Positions 28,022 through 39,652 are shown, counted from the first letter of the stretch. The stretch: DNA of 64,000 nt from Saitoella complicata NRRL Y-17804 (GCF_001661265.1 NW_017567009.1:62001-126000); one strand, 5' to 3'. Translations and numbers: made by a program. Notes: generated by a model from the letters alone, not told the origin.

Positions 28022-29181
28022 CTAAGTCTTCTTTGCGGTGGAATCATGGGCTACCGCCGCGCCGCTTTGTCCTCTCGCCTCACCCGCCCTCCTTCGCTCA
28101 AACGTCTTCACCATATTCCTCCCCGCCTCCCTCGCCTGCCACGCAAAATAGTACAACAAATCATCATACTTGTGCTCATCCTTCTCAGTTTCCACTGCCC
28201 CATGCGAGCTCGCGTCCGTTGGCGCGTACTTGGCTTTCGCTGCGTCAACTTCTTTAATGGCGAGGTACACGGCTTCGGCTGAGGAGATCCAGGATCCGAC
28301 GTCGCCTAGGATGTGGTGGGTGCGGGAGTCGATACACCCATCTTCCGCTGTTTGTCCACTCTCCTCGGGTGTTTCATTCGCGGGTTTGCCTTTCTTGTTC
28401 CGCGTCCTCCTCACATTCCTCCACCTCCAAAACATCGGCCTCCAGCCCCCCTCCCTCTCCAAATCCAATTGCACACACCTCAACCCTCCCAACCCACTCC
28501 CTTCATCCCTCCTGATCCCCAACACCCTCACCCAACTCGAATCCAACACCAACAACCTCTCCATACTGTCGAGATTTGATTTAGTGAGCGCAGAGATGGG
28601 GGTGCTGTCGGGGCCGGGGAGAAGGATGTAGGTTGTGCGAGGGTCGTATGTTGGGAGGGTGGGGAAGTGGTGGGTTTGGAGTTGCTTGTTGGAGGCGGTG
28701 AGGAGGTAGGGGATCGAACTCTTCGATTTGGCTTCTGCGTAGTGGTGGATACTAACCCCCCATCATCAGCCCCTGTCCCCATCTTCATCCTCTGCGGAAG
28801 TTGCTCACATGTCAACCTTAACAGGCAACTCTTTCTCATATTTGACTGGATCAGGATACAACGGCTGACAGCACTTATAACACCACCCTGGTCGTGAACT
28901 CTCGCAGGCGGGGCATTTCTGCCGCGATGGATCGAAGTTTGAAAGGGGTTGAGAGAAGCGCAAGTTCAAGTAACTTCGATCATCTTCAGCGAGAAAGGCG
29001 GAGGTAGAGGGCGGGGAGGAGCAGGTGAGGGCATTTTGGAAGGAAGGGGTTGTTGTCCAGTTGGGGTTAAAGGGAGCTGTGAGGAGAGTGTGTGAGCTTC
29101 AGACTATCGGATCAGATATCCTGATCCAGACATACCTTTCGAGTCTTTGGAGGATTCTACATCCTTACGTTGTGATCCCAT
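28022..29181 (-). CDS. DTW-domain protein, probable tRNA-uridine aminocarboxypropyltransferase
   Basis: Exons 29181-29136, 29076-28809 and 28751-28022 (introns 59 and 57 nt); 347 residues. An N-terminal zinc-ribbon-like cluster (CPACESSRPGWCYKCCQPL) is followed by the restored segment VDIIHHYAEAKSKSSIPYLL, then YILLPGPDSTPIS and LLVLDSSWVRV, the D-x-x-W element that names the family (here DSSW). SSAEAVYLAIKEV corresponds to the S-T/S-x-EA motif. DTWD2/TapT enzymes transfer an aminocarboxypropyl group from SAM to uridine in tRNA (acp3U). A hydrophilic insertion, roughly from NKKGKPANE to CIDSRTHH, precedes the last motif. A DTWD1-like specificity is equally possible. The first exon encodes only 15 residues, so its ATG rests mainly on splice signals. 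Confidence 0.8.
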
Positions 29182-29924
29182 GATTTGGATTTTCGTTCGA
29201 GGAAGTTAAGGCTTGTGCGGCCCGAGCACGTACGCGCAAGATGAAATGTGCATTCGTAGGAACCCGAGCGTACGGCAGATGGATACATGGATGTACATGA
29301 GTTAAAACGGTATATACACTGAGCGCTAGGGCATCATATAACCAAACAGCTGACTACCGTACGGTGAAACGCTCACTACCATCCAGACCCAAATGTTTGA
29401 ATCAACCACATCTACAGTCATCTCTCCGAGCTCGGTAGCTACAATGTATCGGCGGCAAAGAGTGCCCGGGACGCATTGGATTGGAATGTATGCTAACTTC
29501 CGTCGTCTGAATCTAGTTGTACGCAACTCTTCGATCCCGTTCACTCTGCTCTCACCCGTCCAGTCCCATTTACGCTGCTCTCGCTCGGTCGCGATCACAG
29601 CAAAAAAATGTACTTCGCATCTAAGAGGATCTCCAGACTATATTGTAGGCGGTAAACAACTTATCAATGATATCTTTACTTTGGTAGCAATCACGACTGT
29701 TGGCACTTTGCCCCTGTTTCGTTTCCCACGAATTAGGGGGTCGATGGGGTCCGGGAGCATCAATATAGACGAGATGTATGCGACGTATGAACGAACAGGA
29801 CAACGTCTACAGACGCCTTGGCAGTAGCATAGAGTGCATTTAATCGCCATTCTCTCCGCTTGACGTCTACATCATCATTGTCGTCCCCGACGTGTTTTGA
29901 AGAAACAGAGAATCAGAACAGAAG
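29182..29924. other. Divergent intergenic region
   Basis: 743 bp between two gene starts. A plus-strand open frame (29393-29827, 144 codons) and an overlapping minus-strand frame show no recognisable features; left uncalled. Confidence 0.45.
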
Positions 29925-31098
29925 ATGAACAGCAACACCGCCTTCCAGCTCTCGTCCCCTCCTCTGTCTCCCACCTCCCACAAGACCTTCAACACCGTCC
30001 GCGTCCGTCCCACCACTACCCGCCCGACCGCATCCTCCCTCTCCCTTCTCTCCGGTCCCACTTCTCCCTTGGCCACCAAGAACCACGGTCACGGACACCG
30101 CCACGGTCACCATGGCGAACACACTCCTGGCCCGAGCCCGCAACGTCCCGGGCTTACGAGAGCAGCTACGGCTACGGCTGACATGAAGGCTGAGACAGAA
30201 GGGGAGAAACTGAGGAAGATGACTGAGGTCTTGGGGGGTAGGCTTTCTGAGGTGGGTTTCACTCTTCTCCCGCATTGCACTTGTCGCACGTCCCGCCCTA
30301 CGAGAGCCAAGGGACAGCACGCCCAACGGCACACTGCGCTGTTAACGCGTCCTTATGGCCGCTACGGCGTACTGGATGAAAAGCGTCTCCGCATTTCGAA
30401 CGTGAAAGGCGATTGCACCACGGGAATATTTCGGGCATGGCTGACTTGGTGTGAACGTAGATGGAGCTACTCGTCAGTTTCAAGCTACATGATTTGAGTT
30501 TGCGTTTGTCGGGTAAGTCGAAGCGAGAAGTTTAAACGTGCGGGTTCTCCGTAACTGCGGACTTCAGGACGGAGGTTAACGTGTGAACGTGGACGCTAAT
30601 TGGGTGGTGCTCCGCAGCGTTGGAAAATGATAATGATGGGGTGAAGGGTGTCGTGAGTGATATTATTCGTCACGGTGATAAGGCTGATGGTGAGTTCGTC
30701 TTTCATGTATTTTTGTGGATGTGAATTTTTCGATGGACCAGGGGAAGGCGGAATTATTTGGCTGCTTCGCTGCCATGTGGTGTGGCGATTGGACCGTGGC
30801 AAAGAGACGGGAGTCCCATCCCGAGGATTTAAGACATGCACTTTCGACGTTATCAGCCCACGCTGCTTTTTCATGGCCAACGGTTTTGAATGAGTAAGCA
30901 CATGCTAACATGAGATGCATTGTAGAAAAAGTGGACAATGTTGGCGGTCGTATGGATCAAGTCGAGACCCGGGTGAGAGCGTTAGAGGCGTTACGTGGTG
31001 CAGCTAGGGGTGGCGATAGTTCGAATGGGCAACTCGAGATTCCAGTGACGATCTCGCCGAAGGACAAGAAGAGGAGTAGCTGGAGCGTGTGGTCGTGA
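29925..31098 (+). CDS. Unrecognised small coiled-coil protein with long introns
   Basis: Four exons: 29925-30251, 30461-30512, 30618-30689 and 30926-31098; 207 residues. The N-terminal 85 residues are Ser/Thr/Pro-rich with a His/Gly cluster (HGHGHRHGHHGEH). A continuous helical heptad region follows from about residue 88 to 180: EKLRKMTEVLGGRLSE, then MELLVSFKLHDLSLRLSALE, then VDNVGGRMDQVETRVRALEA. The end is KDKKRSSWSVWS. Each splice keeps the heptad register, which is the main support for the model. Introns are 209, 105 and 236 nt, against 44-60 nt everywhere else in the window. I do not recognise the family; a structural or scaffold role is plausible but unproven. Confidence 0.65.
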
Positions 31099-31773
31099 AG
31101 CGGAGGGAAAAGGTTCCGATATACATTTGTGTCATGTTACATATTGAAGCTTGTTTGGAGAAGGTTGGCCGGGAGAGGAGGAAGGGCCGGGGTGTGCCGG
31201 GATGGTCATTGGCAGGCAGGGATCAGAAAGCTAAAAATTCCGATTCTGACATCCTGGGGTTTGTGACAATCTCGATGGGGTGGACCCTTAAAAGGCGGCT
31301 TTCCAAGTTAATTCAGATCCCGAGGCCAGGTCCTCACCCCCAGGTACGACGCGCGCGCTTTAGAGTAGTCGCGCTTCTTACGCTCGAACAAATCTACCCA
31401 AGACAAAATCGAACCTCCGCCTTTTCCGACAGCGCTGCACGAGTGGGACGCAGTTCTTGGCTGAGGGAGTTGCAGATCGAGAAATCCTCCTTGATCCTTC
31501 CCGCGGCCCGAAACCTATTTCTTCCTTCTCTCTACTCTACCTCGGACCAGGCGCAACAACGACCCGCTCGAAGTTGCACGTGGCTCGTTTTTGCCTCGCT
31601 TCTCCAGGACCCCTTGGTTACGTACGTCGAAAGGCCTGCCTGCTCTCGGAATTCTTGTGAATTTCCCGATTCTATTGTTGGTGCGGATCGATCGAGTGCC
31701 GCAACCGACCGTCACGCCCTTTTCAACCAATCTCAACTCTACACTTTTCTTCGTCCAGGATTGATGTGGCTGG
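31099..31773. other. Leader/promoter region of the YTH gene
   Basis: An unusually long open frame (ATG 31134 to stop at 31859, 241 codons) runs through this region on the plus strand but its residues look random (Arg/Ser/Leu-rich) and no domain is visible; it overlaps the YTH start region in another frame. No other feature seen. Confidence 0.4.
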
Positions 31774-34217
31774 ATGCACCGACCGACTACGCCGAAACAT
31801 TTTTCCCAGTTGGTCTCTTCAACACCGATGAGCTGTTCGTTATCAGACGGCACTGCTAAACGCAAATCGAATGTATATAGCGACTACGACACATACACGG
31901 AAAGGGCTTCTAGTCAGGGTGAAGGTTCGAGGCAGCTGGCTTCCGCAGGCTTCGGAGATCAGTTGCAATCGAGTCCTCGAGCGCAATCTAGAACGATGAT
32001 GCCCGCAGCGTACGGTGGAATGGGTTACGGAGGGATGGGATCCGGCGCAGGAAATCTGCCACATGTTCAACGAGACCTCATGGGCGGATCAGCTGTGGCC
32101 ATCAACAGTCCAGGTACAACCAATCGTCTTTTCTCGACATTTGTAGGATTTCGCTGACCCAAGCTACAGGCTCATACGCGGCGTATCAAACCTCCAACAA
32201 CTCCTACGACCCAACACATACTCCTACATACGCTCAAACACATGCGCAAACACGACATGACATCGGACCTTCTATGTTTTACGCGCCACACTCGCCCGAA
32301 CTCACTGCTCGATCCCCGACGGCATTTCCTTCTCTACAGCCACTCGCACAACATTTGCCATCGACACAAGCACCACCGACGAACAATGGTTCACAATCGG
32401 CGGCCTCTTATGCTCAGGCGATGTACAACCCAATGATCAACCCAGTAGCAGCGGCACAGCTTGCGCGAGCACACGCAGCCGCAGCAGCAGCCTATAGCGC
32501 TCTTCATCCATATCAACCAGAGCAAGTGCAGCAGATGCCGTACCAGACCGTGGCAGGCGGATGGGTTATTCCGCCGTCACCACAGGTTCAAGTACCTCCG
32601 ACGCAGTACATGCTTACGCCCAATCCACAGCCGCAGCATCAATCCTACAGCGCCCCGCCAATGCCAAGACAGCAATATACGACGATGTCACCGTCACCTC
32701 GGCAATCCTTTCAGACTCAGCACCATCCTGTTCCGGCACACACCGGAAAAGGAGCAGTGCCGAGACCGAGGGATGACCGGGGATATACGGAAGTGGCAAA
32801 TCAGGATTGTAAGCCTCAGGAGCTCGCTACGGGACAGACAAGCCCAGGGTCACGGGGTCCACCTCGAAAACCAAGGCAGACTGGATACACGTTGTGGATC
32901 GGAAACTTCCCTACGTCAGTCGACCTTGTCGGGGCGAAGGATTTCTTTGCATCGCCGGGTTTAGAGAGTATCTTTGTAATGCGGAAAAGCAAATGTGCCT
33001 TTATCAATTACAAGACTGAGGCCACGTGCTTGGAGGCATTACAGAAGTACAATGGACGGGAGTTTGCAGGCGTCAAGTTACTTTGTCGACTGCGAAAGGC
33101 ACCTGAACCACAGACTCCATCCTCTGCAGCTCAACCTCAGAGTCCGGAATCTGCGGCGGAAGCGCGAGAGCGCAGCGCCATGGAACACGAAAAGGCTACG
33201 GCAAAAAACAGATACTTCATTATCAAAAGTTTGTCAAAGGAAAATTTGGATCTGTCTCTGCAGAACGGCGTGTGGGCTACTCAAGCTCATAACGAAATTG
33301 TCTTGGATCAAGCTTATCGATCCGCCGAAAACGTTTATCTCATTTTCAGTGCGAACAAAACCGGTGAATACTATGGATACGCTCGGATGGCATCCCCTGT
33401 CTTCCGTTCTCACTCCGGATCACAAAGTCCGGAAGCGGTGTCTCCAGACATTGAGTGGAAACCTGCACATGGAAAGCAAAGTTCGGATGCAACTGCGGTC
33501 ACTGCGGGGCCAACTGTCGTGGCTACGCCAAAGACAGATCATGTGCGGAGTGGTCGGATAGTGACCGATGAGTATCGGAATACTACATTCTGGGAAGCAG
33601 ACACTGATAGCGACGCGGAAAGTGTCGCAGCTAGGAGTCCGGATGAAGTACGCCAACCTGACTACATCGGTGGTCCTGAGGTTGGAGATGAGCATTCCTG
33701 GGGTGTGAGTTTCCGAGTCGAGTGGATCGTGACGGGGCATCCTCTTCCATTCTACAAGATCCGGCACTTGCGAAACCCATGGAATGCTAATCGGGAGGTG
33801 AAGGTTGGGAGGGATGGTACGGAGTTGAAGCCGAGTGTTGGCGAGAGACTCTGTGCTGAAATCCGTAGAAATGCCGAGCAGGCTCGGGAAGGTGCGCAGA
33901 CCCACACAAGGCTGCCGCCGCGTGGTGAATACGGCGCTGGTGCTGTTACGACACAAGGCCCAACGCGCTGGGCACGACCGGAGATTGCTCGTGCAGCTCA
34001 ACGTAAACAGGTTCCCCTATCCACACCAGCAGGTCCTCAAGCCTTCACATTGAACGAACCACCACAACGACGATTTACTGGGAGACCTTATGCGATCTCT
34101 AACCTACATCAACAACAATATTCTTTAGGCCGACAACCTCTGCCTGGTCTACCCAGTCGACTTGACCCTAGTCAAGGTGGACCTTCACGAGATGACGTCC
34201 ATTCACCGCCATCGTGA
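31774..34217 (+). CDS. RRM + YTH domain RNA-binding protein (probable m6A reader)
   Basis: Exons 31774-32113 and 32170-34217 (56-nt intron); 795 residues, or 777 if ATG 31828 is used. A Gln/Pro/Tyr-rich disordered N-terminus includes a QAMYNPMINPVAAAQLARA helix. An RRM lies at about 350-420 (TLWIGNFPTSVDLVGAKDFF; CAFINYKTEATCLEAL). The YTH domain spans about 458-675: NRYFIIKSLSKENLDLSLQN, GVWATQ with a cage tryptophan, VYLIFSANKTGEYYGYARM, a long disordered insertion of about 110 residues, then WGVSFRVEWIVTGHPLPF and HLRNPWN. An insertion inside YTH together with an upstream RRM is typical of a fungal YTH class. The protein should bind m6A or defined RNA motifs and control mRNA fate or meiosis. 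Its 3' flank contains a threefold 11-nt repeat. Confidence 0.88.
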
Positions 34218-34763
34218 ACAGTTGCTGGACAACATTCATATACGAAAATGTTTTCTTCAGCACTCAGCATTCTTTTTGGGGCATCTCGTTGCTCCGTATA
34301 CGACTGAGCAGCATCTTATACCATCACTTGCCGACATGCTGTTCAGTTCTTGCATTCGTTGGAGCCGAGGGGCATAACATACACGGAAAAAGGCGTTCGT
34401 TTTTTTGTTTTTCTTTTGCTTATGCTTTTTGCTTTTTGCTTACCTTCTCACGCATTACTTATTGGGAAGGAAGGCTCTGGCGTACATACACGGAAGGAGT
34501 TCACTCTTTGGCTGGGAGCATGGCGCACATACACGGACATCGTCTTCTGTCTTTCTCTTTTTATCGAGTCATATGGTGGATCTACACCAGCTGCTGAACA
34601 CACGATCTCTGGATTCTAGCGATTATCTATAAATACTGACTCGTACACGTTCTCTACATCTTTTGGTTCATGCGCAGTTCATCGTGATCGTACGCGTGGA
34701 GTTCTTTGACTGCATGACGATTATGGAATAGCTCAGAGACTACGTTACACACCCAATGTCACC
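34218..34763. other. YTH 3' flank and DHCR24-like gene promoter
   Basis: T-rich runs near 34396-34440 and the ACATACACGGA repeats are the only structure seen. No gene was recognised. Confidence 0.5.
34377..34537 (+). repeat. Three dispersed copies of ACATACACGGA
   Basis: Exact 11-mers start at 34377, 34484 and 34527, within the presumed 3' UTR of the YTH gene; a further copy occurs in its first exon at 31891. Three copies in 161 bp exceed chance expectation. Confidence 0.7.
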
Positions 34764-36299
34764 ATGGGGATGCTCGATATCCTTCGAGCGATCCTTTGGG
34801 GTCCAGTTCGATTGCTTCATGGGTTGGGCAACTTAGTTCTCTTCCCATTCCTACTGCAACTTCCTGACCTCCCAACCTTTACCGCTCAAAGCAGGCTCAT
34901 CAATGCCTCTGACATCGCCGCACAGATTCGCTCACGGCCCCCCGGATCAAGACTCCAATTCATCCGAGGAACGGCTCCTTCAAATACAATTCGCACAAAG
35001 GATACCTCGTCTCATGACCATGTCCACCGGGTGTATCTTGGTCCGGCTAAACGGATCCTGAACATTGACACGGCGGAAAGGACCGTGACTTGTGAACCAG
35101 GGGTAACGATGTCTGAGCTCGTTGAGGCAGTGTTACCACTCGGTCTCGTCCCTCCCGTTGTGCCTGAGTTCAAAGCATTGACTGTCGGAGGGTTAATTGC
35201 TGGCGCTGGGCTTGAGTCTTCGTCCTTTGTTCAAGGACAGTTTTGTGCGGCGCTAGATTCGGCGAAGGTTGTGTTGGCAGATGGGAGGATTGTTGACTGT
35301 AGTAGAGAGGAGAATGAGGACCTATTTTGGGGGATGCTGGGGGCGTACGGGACGTTTGGGCTTCTTGTGTCTGCGACGTTGAGGTTGGAGGAGGCCAAGT
35401 CGGGGTGGGTACGCGTGAGGTACCAACCAACGCAGGACATTGTCGACGACATCAGGGCTGTTTGCAAGGAGGGCTCAGATGACTACGTCGACGGCATCGC
35501 CTTTGGCCCAACGTGCGGGGTGATCATTCGAGGTTCCCGCTCAGCGGCCCCTCCTCCCCCCAATGCCCGAATCCTCCACTTATCGCGTGCTTCATCACCA
35601 TGGTTCTCAAAACACATCGAATCGGCTCTCCGCATCGAAAACGCAACCTGGTCAACTCCTACCCTCCTCCAACCCATCGAAGAGTGGCTCCCTTACCAGG
35701 ATTACCTCTTCCGCTACGACCGCGGCGCCTACTGGATGGGCAAGTACGCCCTCGAGATCCTTCCCTTCGGATACAACCTCATCTCACGCACTCTCCTTGC
35801 ACCACTGCTGACGACCGAGGCACTTTATAGACGATTGCATGCGGCTCCGGAACATATCGTAGAGTCGACATTGGTGATTCAGGATATTTATATCCCAGAA
35901 GAGGGGGCGGCGGAGTTTATGGAGTTTGTTGGGTCGGGGGAGGCGGCGGAGGAGACTCAGATTTACCCGCTCTGGCTGTGTCCGATCAAGTCCACTTCGA
36001 ACGCATCAAAGTTGTCGCCGAATTATGTGGAAGAGGGTAACAAGTTCTTCATCAATTTTGGCATCTGGCATCACGCAGACCACTGGACACCCGGCTCACC
36101 CGTGCCAAAAGCCACGACACGAAGGCTGGAACAGAAAGCGCACGAGGTTGGTGGAAGGAAGATGTTGTATGCGCAAACGTATTACACGGATGAGGAGTGG
36201 AGGAGCATATATGATATGAAGTGGTACGCGTTTGCGAAGAGTATGTGGGATCCGGAAGGCGTGTTTGGAGATCTACGGAAGAAGATTGGAAGGGGTTAA
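34764..36299 (+). CDS. DHCR24-like FAD-dependent oxidoreductase
   Basis: Single exon, 511 residues. A hydrophobic N-terminal anchor (ILWGPVRLLHGLGNLVLFPF) precedes an FAD_binding_4 (VAO/PCMH-type) domain: the glycine-rich TVGGLIAGAGLESSSFVQG, then AKVVLADGRIVDC and EDLFWGMLGAYGTFGLLVSA. The C-terminal part (SPNYVEEGNKFFINFGIW, YAQTYYTDEEW, MWDPEGVFGDLRKKIG) matches animal DHCR24 and plant Diminuto, which reduce the sterol delta-24 double bond on the ER. Fungal ergosterol synthesis does not normally use this reaction, so the physiological substrate is open. The start is ATG 34764 with a strong CACCATGG context. Confidence 0.85.
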   Translation: MGMLDILRAILWGPVRLLHGLGNLVLFPFLLQLPDLPTFTAQSRLINASDIAAQIRSRPPGSRLQFIRGTAPSNTIRTKDTSSHDHVHRVYLGPAKRILNIDTAERTVTCEPGVTMSELVEAVLPLGLVPPVVPEFKALTVGGLIAGAGLESSSFVQGQFCAALDSAKVVLADGRIVDCSREENEDLFWGMLGAYGTFGLLVSATLRLEEAKSGWVRVRYQPTQDIVDDIRAVCKEGSDDYVDGIAFGPTCGVIIRGSRSAAPPPPNARILHLSRASSPWFSKHIESALRIENATWSTPTLLQPIEEWLPYQDYLFRYDRGAYWMGKYALEILPFGYNLISRTLLAPLLTTEALYRRLHAAPEHIVESTLVIQDIYIPEEGAAEFMEFVGSGEAAEETQIYPLWLCPIKSTSNASKLSPNYVEEGNKFFINFGIWHHADHWTPGSPVPKATTRRLEQKAHEVGGRKMLYAQTYYTDEEWRSIYDMKWYAFAKSMWDPEGVFGDLRKKIGRG

Positions 36300-36452
36300 T
36301 GAAGTCAATGCCATGAGTTCATATAATCATATGCACGCAGTCGTGTATTCGTGCTCTATCGTACAGTCTTCATGCTTTATAGAGCGATCCAAGAAGTTCA
36401 TGACGCTCCTCACGTTCCATGCAATGTCCAGAAAGTGCGTTCGCTTTCGCGT

Positions 36453-37214
36453 TCACTTGAAGTTAGGGTTGTAAGTCGCCTCAAGCTCAACCAAATCCTT
36501 CGTTCCACCAAACCTCTCAAAGAACTCCGGCTCCTCGAACAGCTTCCCATACTTCTTCGCCTCCTCCTCATTCTCGTGCTCAACCTCCTCATACGAGAGG
36601 TAGTTATGCAAGTTATGCTCCCCATTACCACCCCTAATCTCCTCCCACTCCGGCGGGTCAGACAAGTACTCGCCTCCGTCGTCCTTCATATGCCTTCGGT
36701 CAGAATGGAAGTGGTCGAGATAGTCCTGGCCGGGAACAACGCGGTAACGGCGACGTAGAGCCTCGTCATGGTTGAAGGTTGGCTTGAACGTCTCTACGCA
36801 GTACTTGGGGAAGGGGCAGGGGAAGTCAAGTGCGGTGTCTTGATCCCAGACCAAGACGGGATCATCGGTACCCTCCTCCGGGCAGGTGACGGAGAGGACG
36901 TGGTGGGTCCAGAACATAGCTTTGGACTCTTTGCAGAGCTTTTGGTTGAACATAGGGGTCTGTGATGGGATTTGTCAGCATACATCCCGAGTACAATGGT
37001 GCGAGAATGGACGTACCCTCTCGGAAGAAGTCAGAACGAAGACGGCGTACTTCCTATCAAAATCCTCCGGGTGATCCTCCTTCCACTTCTGACACTGATG
37101 CCAAACGTTCTCCTCACAGAACGAGGCAGTGTAGGCGAGATCATCGGGCGTAGGATGCTGCTTATCCGGGTCAGAGCCGGAGCGGTGGTGTTTTGCCTCG
37201 GAGTCTTTGGGCAT
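36453..37214 (-). CDS. NTAQ1: Protein N-terminal glutamine amidohydrolase (NTAQ1/WDYHV family)
   Basis: Exons 37214-37017 and 36959-36453 (57-nt intron); 234 residues, the normal size. The catalytic triad of the family is visible: Cys in YTASFCEENVWHQC, His in FWTHHVLSV, Asp in VWDQDTALDFPCPFP. Further conserved blocks are RYRVVPGQDYLDHFHSDRRH and MKDDGG. The enzyme converts N-terminal Gln of proteins to Glu, feeding the Arg/N-degron pathway. Budding yeast uses the unrelated bifunctional Nta1, so presence of the animal/plant-type enzyme is noteworthy. The C-terminal tail (EEVEHENEEEAKKYGKLFEE onward) is longer and more acidic than in animals. Convergent with the DHCR24-like gene, 153 bp apart. 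Confidence 0.92.
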
Positions 37215-39652
37215 GTTGGTTGTTTGAGATGGTGGTGACCTTCTCCTGAGTTCTCCTTTCTCAGCTTTTGTACATTTTCTGGGGAAGCCTCGAGGCGGAG
37301 CATTTAGTGCGCTGATTTACGTCAGAAGCGGGTAACGGCGATCGATGCGTCGCGTATTGCAGAACCGAGCGTGAGATGCCCGCGAATGAGCGAGAGACGA
37401 GCTCTTCAGTTTCGAACGAGGAGTGTTGGAAATGATCCTGTCAAGTGAGTTGGAAAAGGAGGTCAATGACGGTCGCGAGTCGAGGATTTACGACGCTGAC
37501 GTCATCATCGACATTCACACGCTCCGCACATGCAATATTGTCATAGGGCAATTCTTCCCTCAAGGGTGGATTCAGTCTCAGTTACGTTCTATTCGAACGG
37601 TTGAAGGCCTCTTCTATGTCATCCTTGGTCGGGGTGGGATGCTTGGAGGAGCAGCATCACTGGGTCCCGAGCGCTGCCTGAAGCCCATACCAGGACGCGT
37701 TTGTTCCCAATTTCGCCTGGCTGCGGCTTTGCAGAAGGGCTCCAGATGTCGCGAGTGTATCCCAGAAACAGGCCAAGTTCCCGTGCTTGCAGGACGACTG
37801 CATACCTAGGTACTACGGACCCAACACGACGACCAACCCCTGTCACAGTAGGAAACCCCTGGAGCCCTGCTAGGTAAGTATGGTATGATGCCCTATCTCT
37901 GGCAACATTCAATGGCGATGTATGCGTGCTTTCTAGCTGGCCACGGGACGAACTTGGGGATCCTTTGGCACTGCGCTTGCGCCATGGGCCGACGCACTTG
38001 CGGGTGCATGCAGTGCGGATCCCGCGACTTTAACCCCTGTCCATAGGTGACCAGTCAAGAAAGAAGGTTATATGAGTATTGCGGTCATTGTTCAAAGAGG
38101 ATGCGTTCGGCTTGAAACGCCTTTAGGCTGCGTTTTGGTTTAGGCGAGGGTGCTCTGCCTTTTGATCACGCCAACATAGTGAGCAATACGTCTTCAACTG
38201 GAAACAAGAGGGCAAATCCAGCAATTGGTTAACCTTGTTATAGACGATTGTCGAACCTTCGATGCAGAGCAGGCAACTGCTACCTGCGATCGACACCGCA
38301 CCGCAGTGACACAACCGAGCTCCGTGGAGAAGCACTTTGGCAGGCAATCTACAGCTGCAGCTGCTAAATGTTCATCCCCGTCTACCAAGCTGCACACGCT
38401 CGCCTCGATCACACCATCTTGCCGCTGTCAAGCTTACGAGTTCATCTCAACCACGACCCTTCCCGTTTCCAAGGCTGTGCCCGATCTCCTGTGCACCGAT
38501 CAAATCTCCGCTGCTTGGCTTTCCAATTGCACGCTGGTTTTCTAAACCTCTCATGATCGAATTCAAGAGTCACCTAACTACTGCAGCTATGGGGGAGAGG
38601 CACGTTAGAGTTGTCCCCCTCACGTCGGCACGCAGACCGTAGTTGGCAGGTTGGCTTAACCCCAACCCGGTCCACACTTGGTTGAGATCGTCATCTGCAG
38701 TTACAGTTGCAATTGGCGACGGCATGACGATCGCGATCACTCTTATCTACGTGCTAATCGCCTCATTCCCCGCTGGCATTCACCCCCTGATACGCTCACG
38801 TAACGACAATCCTACGACGGAGGTAGCAATTGCCTTGACGGAGGAAGCGTAATACCAGGCAACGCCTTCATCTCCATTCAATGTCACCGACGTCAACTTC
38901 CTTTATTGCTTCCGGAAGGGAACGAATAAGAGGCGTTGACATCATGCCGTGCCATACAAGCCCTAATCTCCAGTTACTATTTTTAGATACTGACCCGTTG
39001 GACGGTGGACCGTGCCTTCCGTATTTGGAATAGTGGTGCGACTATTAGCCGCGGCTCCGCTCGATTAGGAAGAGGCAGTGCTGCAGGTTGAGTGCAGGCG
39101 CACGATGATCCTTTAACATGTCTCGTAGGTTTGATTGGCAGCTGTTGGACGGGCTTCGAAGATCGATTTAGCCGAGCGGAATTACAGAGATACGAGAGGG
39201 ACGACGCGGGAGAGACGGGCTCGGGAGCGGTAAGAGTCACCAGTTGACCTCCAAGGACAAAGGGGGCCGTTGTTGTCGTCCCGAGTGACCTGGCGAGGCG
39301 ACGGATGCCAAGTGACGGTGTGCGTACAGGAAGCAAGGCCAAGAGGCTTCTCGTCCCTTCTGGTACAGCCAATCTATCTCTCACGCGCATCTCGGTGCTG
39401 CCTTGCTCCTCCCTTGCATTTCTCCTGTGGCGATAACCCCGGGCCCCCTTTAGCGTCCATTGTCAGTGGCGAATCCGCCCAAGCCCAAAACTCGCCCCTC
39501 AGGGCCGACGCGCTTCCGAAAACTTCTATATCTACCCCCCCTCGGCCTGCCCAACCCCCTCCTACCAACCACTACCACTCTTACTTTCTTTACGCTCTCG
39601 AGCATACAACACCGGTCTTTTACCAAGCCAAATACTACACATACACAACAAG
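37215..39652. other. Largest gene-free stretch (2.4 kb)
   Basis: I see no conserved protein, tRNA or repeat here. Open frames such as 37423-37809 (plus) and 37619-37912 (minus) overlap and carry no recognisable motif. It probably contains the promoter of NTAQ1 and an extended promoter of the small secreted protein gene. Confidence 0.45.
39524..39652 (+). promoter_or_regulatory. Core promoter and CT-rich leader of the small secreted protein gene
   Basis: A TATA-like tatatc at 39527-39532 is followed by a long pyrimidine-rich, almost purine-free tract to about 39610 and an A/C-rich leader before ATG 39653. CT-rich tracts downstream of a TATA box are typical of strongly expressed fungal genes. 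Confidence 0.45.

Noticed and set aside
29393-29827. 144-codon open frame in a divergent intergenic region
   Set aside because: No motif, no splice support, overlapped by an open frame on the other strand; could be a lineage-specific gene but not supportable.
37423-37912. Overlapping open frames of about 100-130 codons on both strands
   Set aside because: No recognisable features and mutually overlapping; treated as chance.
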